Part shown: positions 43,153 through 54,010 of the stretch, one piece after another
Position numbering within the stretch: the stretch's first letter is position 1
Layout: every line of letters starts with the position of its first letter
Assembly (NCBI GenBank): GCA_946480465.1
Contig: CAMLJY010000003.1
Location: forward strand, 120,510-184,509
DNA from: an uncultured Burkholderiales bacterium
Lineage (GTDB): Bacteria; Pseudomonadota; Gammaproteobacteria; Burkholderiales; Burkholderiaceae
Direction of reading: 5' to 3'
DNA: 64,000 nucleotides
Notes under the pieces: model-generated
The model's input: only the letters and a program-made list of their open reading frames with translations
The model's database searches: none
Told to the model about the DNA's origin: nothing
Position numbers and translations under genes: made by a program

Positions 43153-44466
43153 TCAGGCCTTGCGGCCGTTGCGCTTCGCGGCGGACTTGGCCGCGGCCGG
43201 CTTGGCGGTGCCGATCAACTGGTCCGGCTCGTTGAAGCGGGCGATGAAGGCCTTGATCTCCGGGTAGACCTTCTCGCGCCAGCGCCGGCCCGAGAAGATG
43301 CCGTAGTGGCCCGCGCCTTCCACGTCGTAGTGGAACTGCCGCGTCTTCGGGATGCCGGTGCACAGCTCGTGCGCGGCCTTGGTCTGGCCGGCACCGGAGA
43401 TGTCGTCCAGCTCGCCCTCCACGGTCAGCAGCGCGCTGGTGCTGATGTCCTGCGGGCGCACGATGGTGCCATTCACGTCCCAGGTGCCGTTGACCAGCGC
43501 GAAGTCCTGGAACACGGTCTTGATGGTGTCCAGGTAGTACTCGGCCGGCATGTCGAGCACGGCGTTGTACTCGTCGTAGAACTGGCGGTGGGCCTCGGCG
43601 GAGTCGTCGTCGCCGCGCACCAGGTCGAGGAAGTAGTCGTAGTGCGAGGACAGGTGGCGGTCCGGGTTCATCGCGACGAAGCCGGTGTGTTGCAGGAAGC
43701 CCGGGTAGACGCGGCGGCCGGCGCCGGGGAAGTTCGGCGGCACGCGGTAGATCACGTTGTGCTCGAACCAGTTGTAGCTCTTGTTCATCGCCAGGTTGTT
43801 GACGGCGGTGGGCGAGCGGCGGGCGTCGATGGGGCCGCCCATCATCGTCAGCGTGCGCGGCGTGAACTCGCCGTGCGTGGCCATCAGGGACACCGCGGCC
43901 AGCACCGGCACGGTGGGCTGGCACACCGAGATCACGTTCACCTCGGGGCCGGCGTGGCGGATGAATTCCTGCACGTAGGCGATGTAGTCGTCGAGGTGGA
44001 AGGGGCCTTCCTCGACCGGCACGTTGCGGGCGTCGGTCCAGTCGGTGATGAAGACCTTGTGGTCGTGCAGCAGCATCTTGACCGTGTCACGCAGCAGCGT
44101 GGAGTGGTGGCCCGACAGCGGCGCCACGACCAGCACGGTGGGTTGTGACTTCATCGCCTCCAGCACCGGCGCGTTGTCGGTGAAGCGCTTGAAGCGCAGC
44201 AGTCGGCAGAAGGGCTTGTTGACCGCCACCTGCTCCTGCACGGCCACCTCGACACCTTCGACGGTGGCGGAGCGGATGTCGAACTCCGGCTTCTCGTATT
44301 CCTTGGCCAGGCGGTGCATCAGGTCCAGGCCGGCCGAGATGCGGTGCGCCATCGGCGTGTGGGTGAAGGGCGACAGCGGGTGGTTGTACAGCTTCGACGA
44401 GGCGCTGGCGAACTCGGAGAAGGGCGCGAGCAACGCGCGTTGGGTCTCATACAGCTGGTAGAGCAT
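43153..44466 (-). CDS. phaZ: Intracellular polyhydroxybutyrate depolymerase
   Basis: A 437-residue PhaZ of the PhaZ1 type. The catalytic nucleophile is a cysteine, C182 in SVCQPTVP (Ralstonia PhaZ1 uses Cys183), with the acid and base probably in the C-terminal third (GELDD, EGAGHYGIF). No signal peptide, so it acts on stored granules in the cytoplasm, releasing hydroxybutyrate units. The tail after about residue 420 is lysine/alanine rich. AGGAG lies 11 bases before the ATG. It stands alone, with a 239-bp gap to tyrB that holds only the tyrB terminator. Presence implies the organism stores PHB. Confidence 0.95.
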   Translation of the reverse strand: MLYQLYETQRALLAPFSEFASASSKLYNHPLSPFTHTPMAHRISAGLDLMHRLAKEYEKPEFDIRSATVEGVEVAVQEQVAVNKPFCRLLRFKRFTDNAPVLEAMKSQPTVLVVAPLSGHHSTLLRDTVKMLLHDHKVFITDWTDARNVPVEEGPFHLDDYIAYVQEFIRHAGPEVNVISVCQPTVPVLAAVSLMATHGEFTPRTLTMMGGPIDARRSPTAVNNLAMNKSYNWFEHNVIYRVPPNFPGAGRRVYPGFLQHTGFVAMNPDRHLSSHYDYFLDLVRGDDDSAEAHRQFYDEYNAVLDMPAEYYLDTIKTVFQDFALVNGTWDVNGTIVRPQDISTSALLTVEGELDDISGAGQTKAAHELCTGIPKTRQFHYDVEGAGHYGIFSGRRWREKVYPEIKAFIARFNEPDQLIGTAKPAAAKSAAKRNGRKA

Positions 44467-44651
44467 GTCGAAGCAACTCCTGGATCAGGCTAGGTTTGCT
44501 GCGCCGCAGCAATGTGTGCGATGGTAGCGCGAGCATGGTGAGGCCGCAGCCTCATCGGCGATTCCGGAAAAACACGTAACTTTGAACCCCCGGTCGCCGC
44601 ACGGCCAGCGGGTGGGGGCATGCCACCACGAGCATCGCTGCATCCGCCACG

Positions 44652-44677
44652 AAAAAGCCCGGCACGAAGGCCGGGCT
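44652..44677 (-). terminator. Intrinsic terminator after tyrB
   Basis: AGCCCGGC (44656-44663) pairs with GCCGGGCT (44670-44677), loop of six. On the minus strand the stem runs into TTTTT (44652-44656), 29 bp after the tyrB stop. Confidence 0.88.
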
Positions 44678-44705
44678 GGTTCAGGTCAGGGATCCGAAGC
44701 GTGCC

Positions 44706-45902
44706 TTACAGCACCTTCGCGATCGAGGCCACGACGTAGTCGATGTTCTTCGTGTTGAGTGCAGCGACGCAGATGCGGCCGGAATCGACGCCGTAAACGC
44801 CGAATTCGCTGCGCAGGCGCTGCATCTGAGCAGCGGACAGGCCCGAATAGCTGAACATGCCGCGCTGCGCGGTGACGAAGCTGAAATCCTGCTTCACGCC
44901 GGCCGCGGCCAGCTTTTCCACCAGCAGCGTGCGCATCTGCTTGATGCGGACCCGCATCCCGGCCAGCTCTTCCTCCCACTGCTGGCGCAGCGCGGGCGTG
45001 TCCAGCACCGTGGCCACGACCTGGGCGCCGTGCGTCGGCGGGTTGGAGTAGTTGGTGCGGATCACGATCTTCAACTGCGACAGCACGCGCTGGGCTTCGT
45101 CCTTGCTCTCGCAGACGATGCTGAGGGCGCCGACACGCTCGCCGTAGAGGGAGAAGCTCTTCGAGAAGGAGGTGGCGACGAAGAAGTCCATGCCCGAGGC
45201 GACGAACTGCTGCACGGCCGCGCCGTCCTCGGCGATGCCGTCGCCGAAGCCCTGGTAGGCCATGTCCAGGAAGGGCACCAGCTTGCGGGCCTTCACCGCC
45301 TCCACCACCTGCGTCCATTGCGCCGGCGTGATGTCGTAGCCGGTGGGGTTGTGGCAGCAGGCGTGCAGCACGACGATGGTGCCGGCGGGCGCGGCGTTCA
45401 GCGCGGCCAGCATGTCGTCGAAGCGGACGCCGCGCTTGTCGGCGTCGTAGTACGGGTAGGACTCGACCGGGAAGCCGGCATTGGTGAACAGCGCGCGGTG
45501 GTTCTCCCAGCTCGGGTCGCTGATCAGCACCTTGGCGGCGGGGTTCAGCTTCTTCAGGAAGTCGGCGCCCAGCTTCAGGCCGCCGGTGCCGCCCAGGGCC
45601 TGCACGGTGGCCACGCGGCCGGCCTTCAGGATGTCGCTGTCGGCGCCGAACACCAGGCCCTGCACCGCCTTGTCGTAGGCGGCGATGCCGTCGATCGGCA
45701 GGTAGCCGCGCGGCTTGTGGGCTTCCACCAGCTGCGCCTCGGCGGCCTGCACGCACTTCAGCAGCGGCAGCTTGCCGTTGTCGTCGAAGTACACGCCGAC
45801 GCCCAGGTTGACCTTGGCGGGGTTGGTGTCGGCATTGAATTGCTCGTTGAGGCCCAGGATCGGGTCGCGCGGGGCGAGTTCGACGGCGGCGAACAGCGTC
45901 AT
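44706..45902 (-). CDS. tyrB: Aromatic amino acid / aspartate aminotransferase
   Basis: A 398-residue PLP enzyme of the AspC/TyrB class. The lysine that binds PLP is in [14 protein letters not shown], with HNPTG for cofactor contact and the substrate-binding arginine near the C-terminus in SGRICVAAL. It transfers amino groups between glutamate and aromatic 2-oxo acids or oxaloacetate. Single gene with its own terminator; divergent from uvrB with a 157-bp gap in which I see no LexA box. AspC versus TyrB specificity cannot be settled from sequence alone. Confidence 0.92.
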   Translation of the reverse strand: MTLFAAVELAPRDPILGLNEQFNADTNPAKVNLGVGVYFDDNGKLPLLKCVQAAEAQLVEAHKPRGYLPIDGIAAYDKAVQGLVFGADSDILKAGRVATVQALGGTGGLKLGADFLKKLNPAAKVLISDPSWENHRALFTNAGFPVESYPYYDADKRGVRFDDMLAALNAAPAGTIVVLHACCHNPTGYDITPAQWTQVVEAVKARKLVPFLDMAYQGFGDGIAEDGAAVQQFVASGMDFFVATSFSKSFSLYGERVGALSIVCESKDEAQRVLSQLKIVIRTNYSNPPTHGAQVVATVLDTPALRQQWEEELAGMRVRIKQMRTLLVEKLAAAGVKQDFSFVTAQRGMFSYSGLSAAQMQRLRSEFGVYGVDSGRICVAALNTKNIDYVVASIAKVL

Positions 45903-46059
45903 TTCAAAACGTCCTGTCAGAAGGGTGTCAGCAGCCTGGCGGGTTGAAGAGGAGGGAGGCTGCAGGCCTGCGGGTTGCTGCGCTACGCTGTCGATTCACC
46001 GCGCGGCGCGGCCACGAGCCGCAAAGCCTGCGAATTCTAGACAGTTCAGGGATTACCCG

Positions 46060-48156
46060 ATGACCGACATCGCCGAAGTCGAATCGACGGCACCAACGCA
46101 GGGCGAATTCGTCAGCTTCCCCGACTCGCCGTTCCAGCTCTTCCAGCCGTATCCGCCAGCCGGCGACCAGCCGACCGCCATCGCCCAGCTGGTCGAGGGC
46201 GTCAACGACGGCCTGGCCTACCAGACCCTGCTGGGCGTGACCGGCTCCGGCAAGACCTACACGATGGCCAACGTCATCGCCCGCCTCGGCCGGCCGGCCA
46301 TCGTGTTCGCGCCGAACAAGACCTTGGCGGCGCAGCTGTACAGCGAGTTCCGCGAGTTCTTCCCGAAGAACGCGGTCGAGTACTTCGTCAGCTACTACGA
46401 CTACTACCAGCCCGAGGCCTACGTCCCGCAGCGCGACCTGTTCATCGAGAAGGACAGCTCGATCAACGAGCACATCGAGCAGATGCGGCTGTCGGCCACC
46501 AAGAGCGTGCTGGAGCGGCGCGACACGGTGATCGTGGCCACCGTCAGCGCGATCTACGGCATCGGCAAGCCGGAAGACTATTCGGAGATGCGCTTCATCG
46601 TGCGCGCCGGCGACAGGATCGGCCAGCGCGACGTCATCGCGCAGTTGATCCGCATGCAGTACACGCGCAACGAGGCGGACTTCGCGCGCGGCACCTTCCG
46701 CGTGCGCGGCGACACGATCGACGTGTTCCCGGCAGAGCATTCCGAACTGGCCATCCGCATCGAGCTGTTCGACGACGAGATCGAGACCCTGTCGCTGCTG
46801 GACCCGCTGACCGGCCGCATCAAGCAGAAGGTGCCGCGCTTCGTCATCTACCCGTCCAGCCACTACGTGACGCCGCGCGACCGCGTGCTGGCCGCCATCG
46901 AGACCATCAAGGCCGAGCTGCGCGAGCGTCTGGCCGAGCTGGTGGCCGCCGGCAAGCTGGTGGAGGCCCAGCGGCTGGAGCAGCGCACCCGCTTCGACCT
47001 GGAGATGATGCAGGAGGTGGGGCACTGCAAGGGCATCGAGAACTACACGCGGCACCTGTCGGGCGCGCGCCCGGGCGACCCGCCGCCGACGCTGGTGGAC
47101 TACCTGCCCAAGGACTCGATCATGTTCCTGGACGAGAGCCACGTGCTGATCGGCCAGCTGGGCGGCATGTTCAACGGCGACCGGGCGCGCAAGACGGTGC
47201 TGGTGGAGTACGGCTTCCGCCTGCCCAGCGCACTGGACAACCGGCCGCTGAAGTTCGAGGAGTTCGAGACCAAGATGCGCCAGGCCATCTTCGTCTCCGC
47301 GACGCCGCAGACCTACGAGCAGGAGCACTCGGGCCAGGTGGTTGAGCAGCTGGTTCGGCCCACCGGCTTGGTGGACCCGGTGGTGGAGGTGCGGCCGGCC
47401 ACGCACCAGGTGGACGACGTGCTGCAGGAGATTCGTGACCGCGTCGAGGTCAACGAGCGCGTGCTGATCACCACCCTGACCAAGCGCATGGCCGAGCAGC
47501 TCACCGACTACCTGACCGACAACGGCGTCAAGGTGCGCTACCTGCACTCGGACGTCGACACGGTGGAGCGGGTGGAGATCATCCGCGACCTGCGCCTGGG
47601 CGTGTTCGACGTGCTCGTCGGCATCAACCTGCTGCGCGAGGGCCTGGACATCCCCGAGGTGTCGCTGGTGGCCATCCTCGATGCCGACAAGGAAGGCTTC
47701 CTGCGTGCCGAGCGCAGTCTCATCCAGACCATCGGCCGCGCGGCGCGCAACGTGAATGGCCGCGCCATCCTCTACGCCGACAAGATCACCGAGTCGATGA
47801 AGAAGGCCATCGGCGAAACCGAGCGCCGGCGCGAGAAGCAGATGGCGCACAACGAGGCCATGGGCATCGTGCCGCGCAGTGTCACCAAGCAGGTGCGCGA
47901 GATGATCGACGGCATCGTCAACGCGCAGGACGACAAGACCAAGCTGAAGGGCATGGTCGATGCGGCGGCGGGCGACGTGATGTCCGAGAAGGACCTGGCC
48001 AAGCGCATCAAGCTGCTCGAGAAGCAGATGCTCGAGCATGCGAAGAACCTGGAGTTCGAGAAGGCGGCACGGGTGCGCGACCAACTGGCGCAGCTGCGCG
48101 AGCAGGCGTTCGGCGCTGGCGGTGGCCACGACTCCAACGTGGTCCCGGCACGCTGA
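46060..48156 (+). CDS. uvrB: Excinuclease ABC subunit B
   Basis: A 698-residue UvrB, the damage-verification helicase of nucleotide excision repair. Walker [15 protein letters not shown], the beta-hairpin [16 protein letters not shown] that inserts between strands, DESH box [12 protein letters not shown], helicase motif [11 protein letters not shown] and the C-terminal UVR domain ([18 protein letters not shown]) that contacts UvrA/UvrC are all present. The ATG at 46060 gives a 25-residue lead before the family's conserved start; an upstream open stretch is non-coding. Confidence 0.98.
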   Translation: MTDIAEVESTAPTQGEFVSFPDSPFQLFQPYPPAGDQPTAIAQLVEGVNDGLAYQTLLGVTGSGKTYTMANVIARLGRPAIVFAPNKTLAAQLYSEFREFFPKNAVEYFVSYYDYYQPEAYVPQRDLFIEKDSSINEHIEQMRLSATKSVLERRDTVIVATVSAIYGIGKPEDYSEMRFIVRAGDRIGQRDVIAQLIRMQYTRNEADFARGTFRVRGDTIDVFPAEHSELAIRIELFDDEIETLSLLDPLTGRIKQKVPRFVIYPSSHYVTPRDRVLAAIETIKAELRERLAELVAAGKLVEAQRLEQRTRFDLEMMQEVGHCKGIENYTRHLSGARPGDPPPTLVDYLPKDSIMFLDESHVLIGQLGGMFNGDRARKTVLVEYGFRLPSALDNRPLKFEEFETKMRQAIFVSATPQTYEQEHSGQVVEQLVRPTGLVDPVVEVRPATHQVDDVLQEIRDRVEVNERVLITTLTKRMAEQLTDYLTDNGVKVRYLHSDVDTVERVEIIRDLRLGVFDVLVGINLLREGLDIPEVSLVAILDADKEGFLRAERSLIQTIGRAARNVNGRAILYADKITESMKKAIGETERRREKQMAHNEAMGIVPRSVTKQVREMIDGIVNAQDDKTKLKGMVDAAAGDVMSEKDLAKRIKLLEKQMLEHAKNLEFEKAARVRDQLAQLREQAFGAGGGHDSNVVPAR

Positions 48157-48235
48157 GCGGTTGATCGGGAGACGCCGGCCATCGGCTATCCTGCGCCCCG
48201 CCTTGAAGTTCTCCTTTTTCCGCCGCAAGCCCCCC

Positions 48236-48718
48236 GTGCCCGAGTACAGCGTCCTCATGGTCTGCCTCGGCAACATTTGTCGTTCGCCGACGGCCGAAGG
48301 TGTGCTGCGCACGAAGCTCGAGCGGCTCGGGCTGCATGACAGGGTCCGCGTCGAGTCTGCTGGCACCCACGGAGAAAAGGGCGGCGCGCCGGATGCGCGC
48401 GCCGTTGCGGCCGCCGCCAGGCGGGGGTACGACCTGTCGCGGATCCGTTCACGCCGCGTCGTGGCCGCCGACCTGGGCAGCTATGACCTGGTGCTGGCGA
48501 TGGACGGCGACAACCTGGAATTCCTGCACGGCGCCTGCGCCCCGGAGCTGCAGGCCCGCATCCGGCTGCTGCTCAACGATGGTGGTGCTGCCCCCGGGCG
48601 CGACGTGCCGGACCCTTACTTCGGCGGCCCCGCCGGCTTCGAACACGTCCTGGATCTCATCGAAGCAGCTTGCGACAAGCTGGCACAAGACCTTCATCGT
48701 CGCCTGGGAACTTCCTGA
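48236..48718 (+). CDS. Low-molecular-weight protein tyrosine phosphatase
   Basis: A 160-residue phosphatase. The P-loop CLGNICRS (Cys-X5-Arg) lies at about residues 10-17 and the general acid aspartate is in VPDPYFGG. Such enzymes dephosphorylate tyrosine kinases of polysaccharide export or act on arginine phosphate; no kinase gene is near. The start is taken as GTG at 48236, since the only near ATG would cut the first beta strand; a TTG at 48203 would add 11 basic residues. It lies 79 bp after uvrB and 166 bp before iscR. Confidence 0.9.
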   Translation: MPEYSVLMVCLGNICRSPTAEGVLRTKLERLGLHDRVRVESAGTHGEKGGAPDARAVAAAARRGYDLSRIRSRRVVAADLGSYDLVLAMDGDNLEFLHGACAPELQARIRLLLNDGGAAPGRDVPDPYFGGPAGFEHVLDLIEAACDKLAQDLHRRLGTS

Positions 48719-48725
48719 GCCAATA

Positions 48726-48775
48726 CCGACCGAATTAGTCGGCTTCAGATATACTTGACTGCCGCAGTCGGATTA
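48726..48775 (+). promoter_or_regulatory. iscR promoter with two IscR type-1 boxes
   Basis: Box 1, CCGACCGAATTAGTCGGCT (48726-48744), and box 2, starting ATACTTGACTG and continuing CCGCAGTCGGATTA (48751-48775), both match the core of the IscR type-1 consensus (YYGACT-N5-AGTCRR). Between them lies TATACT (48750-48755), a good -10 element, so holo-IscR would block RNA polymerase. This implies negative autoregulation of the isc operon. Confidence 0.75.
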
Positions 48776-48884
48776 GAGGCTGCCATTCGGGTTATCCCGC
48801 CGGCCCAGCCGGCCTGACAGCCGAACCACCCACCCGGTCGTCTTGCTGCGGTTACGAGCCGCAGGGTACTCAGGAGAATTCCCC

Positions 48885-49418
48885 ATGCGTTTGACCACCA
48901 AAGGCCGTTTCGCCGTCACTGCGATGATCGATCTGGCTCTGCGCTCGAACAACGGGCCGGTCGCGCTGGCTGCAATCAGCCAGAGGCAGCAGATCTCGTT
49001 GTCCTACCTCGAACAGCTCTTCGGGAAGCTGCGCCGGCACGAGCTGGTGGAGAGCACCCGCGGCCCCGGCGGCGGCTATTCCCTCGGCCGCAAGGCGGAA
49101 GAAATCACGGTGGCGGACATCATCGTCGCCGTTGACGAGCCCATCGATGCCACCGGCTGCGCCGGGAAGGAAAATTGCATGGGCGATGATGCCGGCCGCT
49201 GCATGACCCACGACCTGTGGGCCAGCCTGAACCAGAAAATGATCGAGTACCTCGATTCCATCTCCCTGAAGAAGCTGGTCGACGACCAGATCGCGAAGGG
49301 GATTTCGATCGAGGAGGCGCCCATCAAGCGCGCGATTTCCACCGTGCCGGTCGTCAAGCCCATCAAGGTGACGGCGCCGAATTCGGTGTTCGCCCTCGGC
49401 AGCGCGATGTCCAAGTGA
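48885..49418 (+). CDS. iscR: Iron-sulfur cluster regulator IscR
   Basis: A 177-residue Rrf2-family repressor. The winged helix-turn-helix starts [18 protein letters not shown], and the cluster ligands are the cysteines in TGCAGKENC and GRC followed by MTH, with two extra residues between the second and third cysteine compared with E. coli. Holo-IscR represses the isc operon when cluster supply is enough. AGGAG (48872-48876) precedes the ATG by eight bases. It heads the cluster, with matching type-1 boxes upstream. Confidence 0.97.
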   Translation: MRLTTKGRFAVTAMIDLALRSNNGPVALAAISQRQQISLSYLEQLFGKLRRHELVESTRGPGGGYSLGRKAEEITVADIIVAVDEPIDATGCAGKENCMGDDAGRCMTHDLWASLNQKMIEYLDSISLKKLVDDQIAKGISIEEAPIKRAISTVPVVKPIKVTAPNSVFALGSAMSK

Positions 49419-49488
49419 CGGCGCGCGCCGCGAGGGCGGCGCGTTCCGTTGCGGCCAAGCCAGAGTTTCATTCCCCGTTCCTCCAGCC

Positions 49489-50703
49489 ATGACCCCGCAT
49501 TTCCCGATCTACCTCGATTACGCCGCGACAACGCCGGTGGACCCCCGTGTCGTGGACGCCATGGTCCCGTGGCTGCGCGAGCACTACGGCAACCCGGCCT
49601 CGCGAAGCCACGCCTGGGGATGGGAAGCGGAGGAGATCGTCGAGAAGTCGCGGGCGCAAGTGGCCGAGCTGATCAACGCTGACCCGCGGGAAATCGTCTG
49701 GACCTCCGGTGCCACTGAGTCCATCAACCTCGCGCTCAAGGGCGCGGCGCAGTTCTACAAGACCCGCGGCAAGCACCTGATCACCGTGAAGACCGAGCAC
49801 AAGGCGGTGCTCGACACCATGCGCGAACTGGAGCGCCAGGGCTTCGAGGTGACCTACCTGCCGGTGCAGGAAAACGGCCTGATCGACCTGGAACGCTTCA
49901 AGGACGCGCTGCGTCCCGACACCATCCTGGCGTCGGTGATGCTGGTGAACAACGAGATCGGCGTCATCCAGGACGTCAACGCGATCGGCACCCTGTGCCG
50001 CGAGCGCGGCATCGTGTTCCACGTCGATGCTGCCCAGGCCACCGGCAAGGTGGCGATCGACATGGCGAAGCTGCCGGTCGACCTGATGAGCCTGGCCTCG
50101 CACAAGACCTACGGCCCCAAGGGCATCGGCGCGCTGTACGTGCGCCGCAAGCCGCGCGTGCGCATCGAGGCGCAGATGCACGGCGGCGGCCACGAGCGCG
50201 GCATGCGCTCGGGCACGCTGGCCACGCATCAGATCGTCGGCATGGGCGAGGCGTACCGCATCGCGCGCGAAGAGATGGGCACGGAAAGCGAACGCATCCG
50301 CATGCTGCACAACAAGCTGCTGGCGGGCCTGAGCGACATCGAGCAGGTCTTCGTCAACGGTGACCTCACCGCCCGGGTGCCGCACAACCTCAACGTTTCG
50401 TTCAACTTCGTCGAGGGCGAGTCGCTGATCATGGGCGTGAAGGGCATCGCAGTTTCCTCGGGCTCGGCCTGCACCTCGGCCAGCCTCGAGCCCAGCTACG
50501 TGTTGCGAGCGCTGGGCCGCAGCGACGAACTGGCGCATTCCAGCCTGCGCATGACGATCGGACGCTTCACGACCGAGGAAGAGATCGACTACGCCGTCAG
50601 CACGCTGAAGGACCGTGTCGCGAAGCTGCGCGAGCTGTCGCCGCTGTGGGAGATGTACCGCGACGGCGTCGACCTGAGCACCATTCAGTGGTCGGCCCAC
50701 TGA
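49489..50703 (+). CDS. iscS: Cysteine desulfurase
   Basis: A 404-residue PLP enzyme that takes sulfur from cysteine for Fe-S cluster and thiolation pathways. The PLP lysine is in [14 protein letters not shown], and the mobile loop with the active cysteine is [16 protein letters not shown]. Length and sequence fit group I IscS. It lies 70 bp after iscR and 27 bp before iscU. Confidence 0.98.
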   Translation: MTPHFPIYLDYAATTPVDPRVVDAMVPWLREHYGNPASRSHAWGWEAEEIVEKSRAQVAELINADPREIVWTSGATESINLALKGAAQFYKTRGKHLITVKTEHKAVLDTMRELERQGFEVTYLPVQENGLIDLERFKDALRPDTILASVMLVNNEIGVIQDVNAIGTLCRERGIVFHVDAAQATGKVAIDMAKLPVDLMSLASHKTYGPKGIGALYVRRKPRVRIEAQMHGGGHERGMRSGTLATHQIVGMGEAYRIAREEMGTESERIRMLHNKLLAGLSDIEQVFVNGDLTARVPHNLNVSFNFVEGESLIMGVKGIAVSSGSACTSASLEPSYVLRALGRSDELAHSSLRMTIGRFTTEEEIDYAVSTLKDRVAKLRELSPLWEMYRDGVDLSTIQWSAH

Positions 50704-50730
50704 AGAACATTGCATCGTTGGAGTATTGAG

Positions 50731-51165
50731 ATGGCATACAGCGACAAGGTCATCGACCACTACGAGAACCCGCGCAACGTCGGGTCCTTCGAGAAGGGCG
50801 ACGAGACGGTCGGCACCGGCATGGTCGGCGCGCCCGCCTGCGGCGACGTGATGAAGCTGCAGATCAAGGTGAATCCGGCCACGGGCCTGATCGAGGACGC
50901 TCGCTTCAAGACCTATGGCTGCGGATCGGCGATCGCCTCGTCGTCGCTCGTGACCGAGTGGGTCAAGGGCAAGACGCTGGACGAGGCGATGTCGATCAAG
51001 AACACGACCATTGCCGAGGAACTGGCACTGCCGCCGGTGAAGATCCACTGCTCGATCCTCGCGGAAGACGCGATCAAGGCGGCGGTGAAGGATTACCAGG
51101 CCAAGCATGGCGACACCGCGGCAGCCGCCACGGCCGGCGCCGAGGCCGGCCGTGCCGCTGCCTGA
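50731..51165 (+). CDS. iscU: Fe-S cluster scaffold IscU
   Basis: A 144-residue scaffold on which clusters are built. The three ligand cysteines are in GAPACGD, TYGCGSA and [11 protein letters not shown], and the HscA recognition motif LPPVK precedes the last one. It has an extra alanine-rich tail of about 16 residues after YQAKHGD, compared with the 128-residue E. coli protein. The ATG at 50731 gives the family's [16 protein letters not shown] start. Confidence 0.98.
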   Translation: MAYSDKVIDHYENPRNVGSFEKGDETVGTGMVGAPACGDVMKLQIKVNPATGLIEDARFKTYGCGSAIASSSLVTEWVKGKTLDEAMSIKNTTIAEELALPPVKIHCSILAEDAIKAAVKDYQAKHGDTAAAATAGAEAGRAAA

Positions 51166-51169
51166 GGCC

Positions 51170-51493
51170 ATGGCGGTCACGCTGTCAGAGGCTGCGGCAC
51201 GGCACGTCACGCGCTACATCAGCAAGCGCGGCAAGGGCGTCGGGGTTCGCCTCGGCGTCAAGACGACCGGTTGCTCGGGCCTGGCCTACAAGCTGGAGTA
51301 TGCGGACGAGATTGCCCCCGAGGATCATGTGTTCGAGGGCCATGGCGTCAAGATCCTGATCGATCCGAAGAGCCTGCCTTACCTCGACGGGACAGAACTG
51401 GATTTCGTGCGCGAGGGCCTGAACGAAGGTTTCAAGTTCCACAACCCGCGCGAGAAGGACCGTTGCGGCTGCGGGGAATCCTTCCGGGTCTGA
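51170..51493 (+). CDS. iscA: A-type Fe-S carrier IscA
   Basis: A 107-residue carrier of the HesB/IscA family, with the three conserved cysteines in TTGCSGLAY and RCGCGESF. It shuttles clusters or iron to targets. The start is the ATG four bases after the iscU stop; upstream codons overlap IscU and are not used. An intrinsic terminator-like hairpin follows within 22 bp. Confidence 0.97.
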   Translation: MAVTLSEAAARHVTRYISKRGKGVGVRLGVKTTGCSGLAYKLEYADEIAPEDHVFEGHGVKILIDPKSLPYLDGTELDFVREGLNEGFKFHNPREKDRCGCGESFRV

Positions 51494-51514
51494 CCCGCGT
51501 TACGTTCCCGACCG

Positions 51515-51549
51515 ATGGCGCGGCGATGTTCGACCGCGCCATTGTTTTG
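51515..51549 (+). terminator. Attenuator-like terminator inside the isc operon
   Basis: ATGGCGCGG (51515-51523) pairs with CCGCGCCAT (51534-51542) around a ten-base loop, then TTGTTTTG. Located between iscA and hscB. It could reduce expression of hscB-hscA-fdx relative to iscRSUA. Confidence 0.65.
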
Positions 51550-51590
51550 CCTGTCACCCGACTTCGCCTGATCCCCTTGCCCACGATCCC

Positions 51591-52109
51591 ATGAAGCTCC
51601 AGGACGATGACTTCACCCTGTTCGGCCTGCCGCAGCGCATGGCGCTGGACCGGGCCGAGCTGGACCGCCAGTGGCGCGCCTTGCAGGCCGCGGCGCACCC
51701 GGACCGCTTCGTCAGCGAAGGGACGGCCGCGCAGCGGGTGGCGATGCAGTGGGCCGTGCGCATCAACGAGGCGTATGCGCGCCTGAAGGATCCCCTGAAA
51801 CGAGCGGCCTACCTGTGCGAGCTGCGTGGGGTGCACATCGACGCGACCAGCAACACCGCGATGCCGCCGGCCTTCCTGATGCAGCAGATGGCATGGCGCG
51901 AGGCACTGGACGAAGCGACCGATGCCGCGGCCGTCGAAGGGCTGGACGCGCAAGTGGCCGACGAAGAGGCCGCGATGCTGCAGCGTCTGCAGCACACGCT
52001 CGACGACCAGGCCGATGCCGGCGCTGCCGCGCCGCAGGTGCGCGCACTGATGTTCGTTGCCCGTTTCCGTGAAGACATCCAGCGCCGCCTCGAGGCGCTG
52101 GACGCCTGA
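51591..52109 (+). CDS. hscB: Fe-S biogenesis co-chaperone HscB
   Basis: A 172-residue J-protein: J domain at residues 1-75 with the HPDRF motif (about 37-41), and a C-terminal three-helix domain that holds IscU. It delivers IscU to HscA and stimulates ATP hydrolysis. 97 bp after iscA, with a terminator-like hairpin in between; 32 bp before hscA. Confidence 0.97.
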   Translation: MKLQDDDFTLFGLPQRMALDRAELDRQWRALQAAAHPDRFVSEGTAAQRVAMQWAVRINEAYARLKDPLKRAAYLCELRGVHIDATSNTAMPPAFLMQQMAWREALDEATDAAAVEGLDAQVADEEAAMLQRLQHTLDDQADAGAAAPQVRALMFVARFREDIQRRLEALDA

Positions 52110-52141
52110 TTCCCGATCACCGCTTCGTTGTTGTTGTCCCG

Positions 52142-53998
52142 ATGGCCCTGCTGCAAATCTCCGAACCCGGCCAGTCGCCCGACCCGCATGCGCGCCGCAT
52201 CGCAGTCGGCATCGACCTGGGCACCACGCACTCCCTGGTGGCTGCCGTGCGCCACGGCGTGGCCGAGTGCCTGCCGGACACTCAAGGCCGGGTGATCCTG
52301 CCGTCCATCGTGCGCTACACCTCGGAGCAGGGTCGGCAGATCGGCTTCGACGCAGCGGCGGTGCAGGCCGAGGACCCGGAGAACACCATCGTCTCGGTGA
52401 AGCGGCTGATGGGCCGCGGCCTGGCTGACATCGCCGGCGCGGATCGCTTGCCCTATCGCTTCATCGACCAACCCGGCATGGTGGCCATCGAGACCCGTGC
52501 GGGCCCGAAAACGCCGGTGGAGGTGTCCGCGGAGATCCTGGCCACGCTGCGCTACCGGGCCGAGGACACCTTCAACGACGAGCTCTACGGCGCGGTGATC
52601 ACCGTCCCGGCCTACTTCGACGACGCGCAGCGCCAGGCGACGAAGGACGCGGCCCAGCTGGCTGGCCTGAACGTGCTGCGGCTGATCAACGAACCAACCG
52701 CCGCCGCGGTGGCCTACGGGCTCGACAACGGCAGTGAAGGGCTGTACGCGGTCTACGACCTGGGCGGCGGCACCTTCGACATTTCGCTGCTGCGCCTGCA
52801 GCGCGGCGTCTTCGAGGTGGTGGCGACCGGCGGCGATGCGGCGCTGGGCGGCGACGACTTCGACCATGCGCTGGCGCAGTGGGCGTTGGCACAGGCGGGT
52901 CTTGAAGCGGCCAGCGCGCAGGACAAGCGCTCGGTGCTGGTGGCCGCGCGGGCGGCAAAGGAAGCGCTGAGCGCGGCGCCGGAGGTCCGGCTGCAATGCA
53001 CGATTGGCGGCGTCGCGCTTGACGTGAGCGTCACCCGCGGGCAATTCGATGCGCTCGGCCGTCCATTGATCGAGCGCACCCTGTCCGCCGTGCGCAAGGT
53101 GCTGCGCGACGCCAAGGTGCGCAAGGACGAGGTGCAGGGCGTGGTGATGGTCGGTGGTTCCACCCGCATGCCGGCGGTGCGCGCCGCGGTGGGCGAGCTG
53201 TTCGGCCGCCCGCCGCTGGTGAACCTGAACCCCGACGAGGTGGTCGCGCTGGGCGCCGCCGTGCAGGCCCACGCCCTGGCCGGGCACTCCAAGGACGGCG
53301 AACTGCTGCTGCTGGACGTGATCCCGCTGTCCCTGGGCCTGGAGACCATGGGCGGGCTGGTCGAGCGCATCGTCGAGCGCAACACCACCATCCCGGTCGC
53401 GAAGGCGCAGGACTTCACCACCTTCAAGGACGGCCAGACCGCGATGGCCATCCACGTGGTGCAGGGCGAGCGCGAACTGGTCAGCGACTGCCGCTCACTG
53501 GCTCGCTTCGAGCTGCGCGGCATCCCGCCGATGGCAGCCGGCGCCGCGCGCATACGCGTCACCTTCCAAGTCGATGCCGACGGGCTGCTGAGCGTCTCGG
53601 CGCGCGAGCTGGGCTCCGGTGCCGAAGCGACCATCGTCGTGAAGCCGAGCTACGGCCTCGCCGACGAGGAGATCGCCCGCATGCTGCGCGACGGCTTTGC
53701 CAGCGCCGAGACCGACATGGCCGCGCGCTCCCTGCGCGAGTCGCGGGTGGAGGCCGAACGCATGATGCTGGCAACCCGGGCCGCGCTGGCAGCCGACGCC
53801 GACCTGCTGGACGAGGACGAGCGTTCCGCCATCGATCGCCTGCTGGTCGGCCTGGGCCAGATCGCCGCGGGCGACAACCACGCGGCCATCGACACCGCCG
53901 TCGAAGCGCTGGCCAAGGGCACCGAAGGCTTCGCCGCCGCCCGCATGAACCGCGGCATCCGTGCTGCGCTGACCGGCCGCAAGGTCGAAGAACTCTGA
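52142..53998 (+). CDS. hscA: Fe-S biogenesis chaperone HscA
   Basis: A 618-residue Hsp70-family ATPase. ATPase signatures [25 protein letters not shown] and [16 protein letters not shown] are present, then the substrate-binding domain ([20 protein letters not shown]). It helps transfer the cluster from IscU by binding LPPVK. Length fits HscA (about 620) and is shorter than DnaK. 12 bp before fdx. Confidence 0.98.
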   Translation: MALLQISEPGQSPDPHARRIAVGIDLGTTHSLVAAVRHGVAECLPDTQGRVILPSIVRYTSEQGRQIGFDAAAVQAEDPENTIVSVKRLMGRGLADIAGADRLPYRFIDQPGMVAIETRAGPKTPVEVSAEILATLRYRAEDTFNDELYGAVITVPAYFDDAQRQATKDAAQLAGLNVLRLINEPTAAAVAYGLDNGSEGLYAVYDLGGGTFDISLLRLQRGVFEVVATGGDAALGGDDFDHALAQWALAQAGLEAASAQDKRSVLVAARAAKEALSAAPEVRLQCTIGGVALDVSVTRGQFDALGRPLIERTLSAVRKVLRDAKVRKDEVQGVVMVGGSTRMPAVRAAVGELFGRPPLVNLNPDEVVALGAAVQAHALAGHSKDGELLLLDVIPLSLGLETMGGLVERIVERNTTIPVAKAQDFTTFKDGQTAMAIHVVQGERELVSDCRSLARFELRGIPPMAAGAARIRVTFQVDADGLLSVSARELGSGAEATIVVKPSYGLADEEIARMLRDGFASAETDMAARSLRESRVEAERMMLATRAALAADADLLDEDERSAIDRLLVGLGQIAAGDNHAAIDTAVEALAKGTEGFAAARMNRGIRAALTGRKVEEL

Positions 53999-54010
53999 GG
54001 CCTGCGCCTT

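Noticed and set aside
45903..46059. A LexA box upstream of uvrB
   Set aside because: ACAG occurs near the gene, but no CTGT stands eight bases before it. No support for SOS control from this gap.
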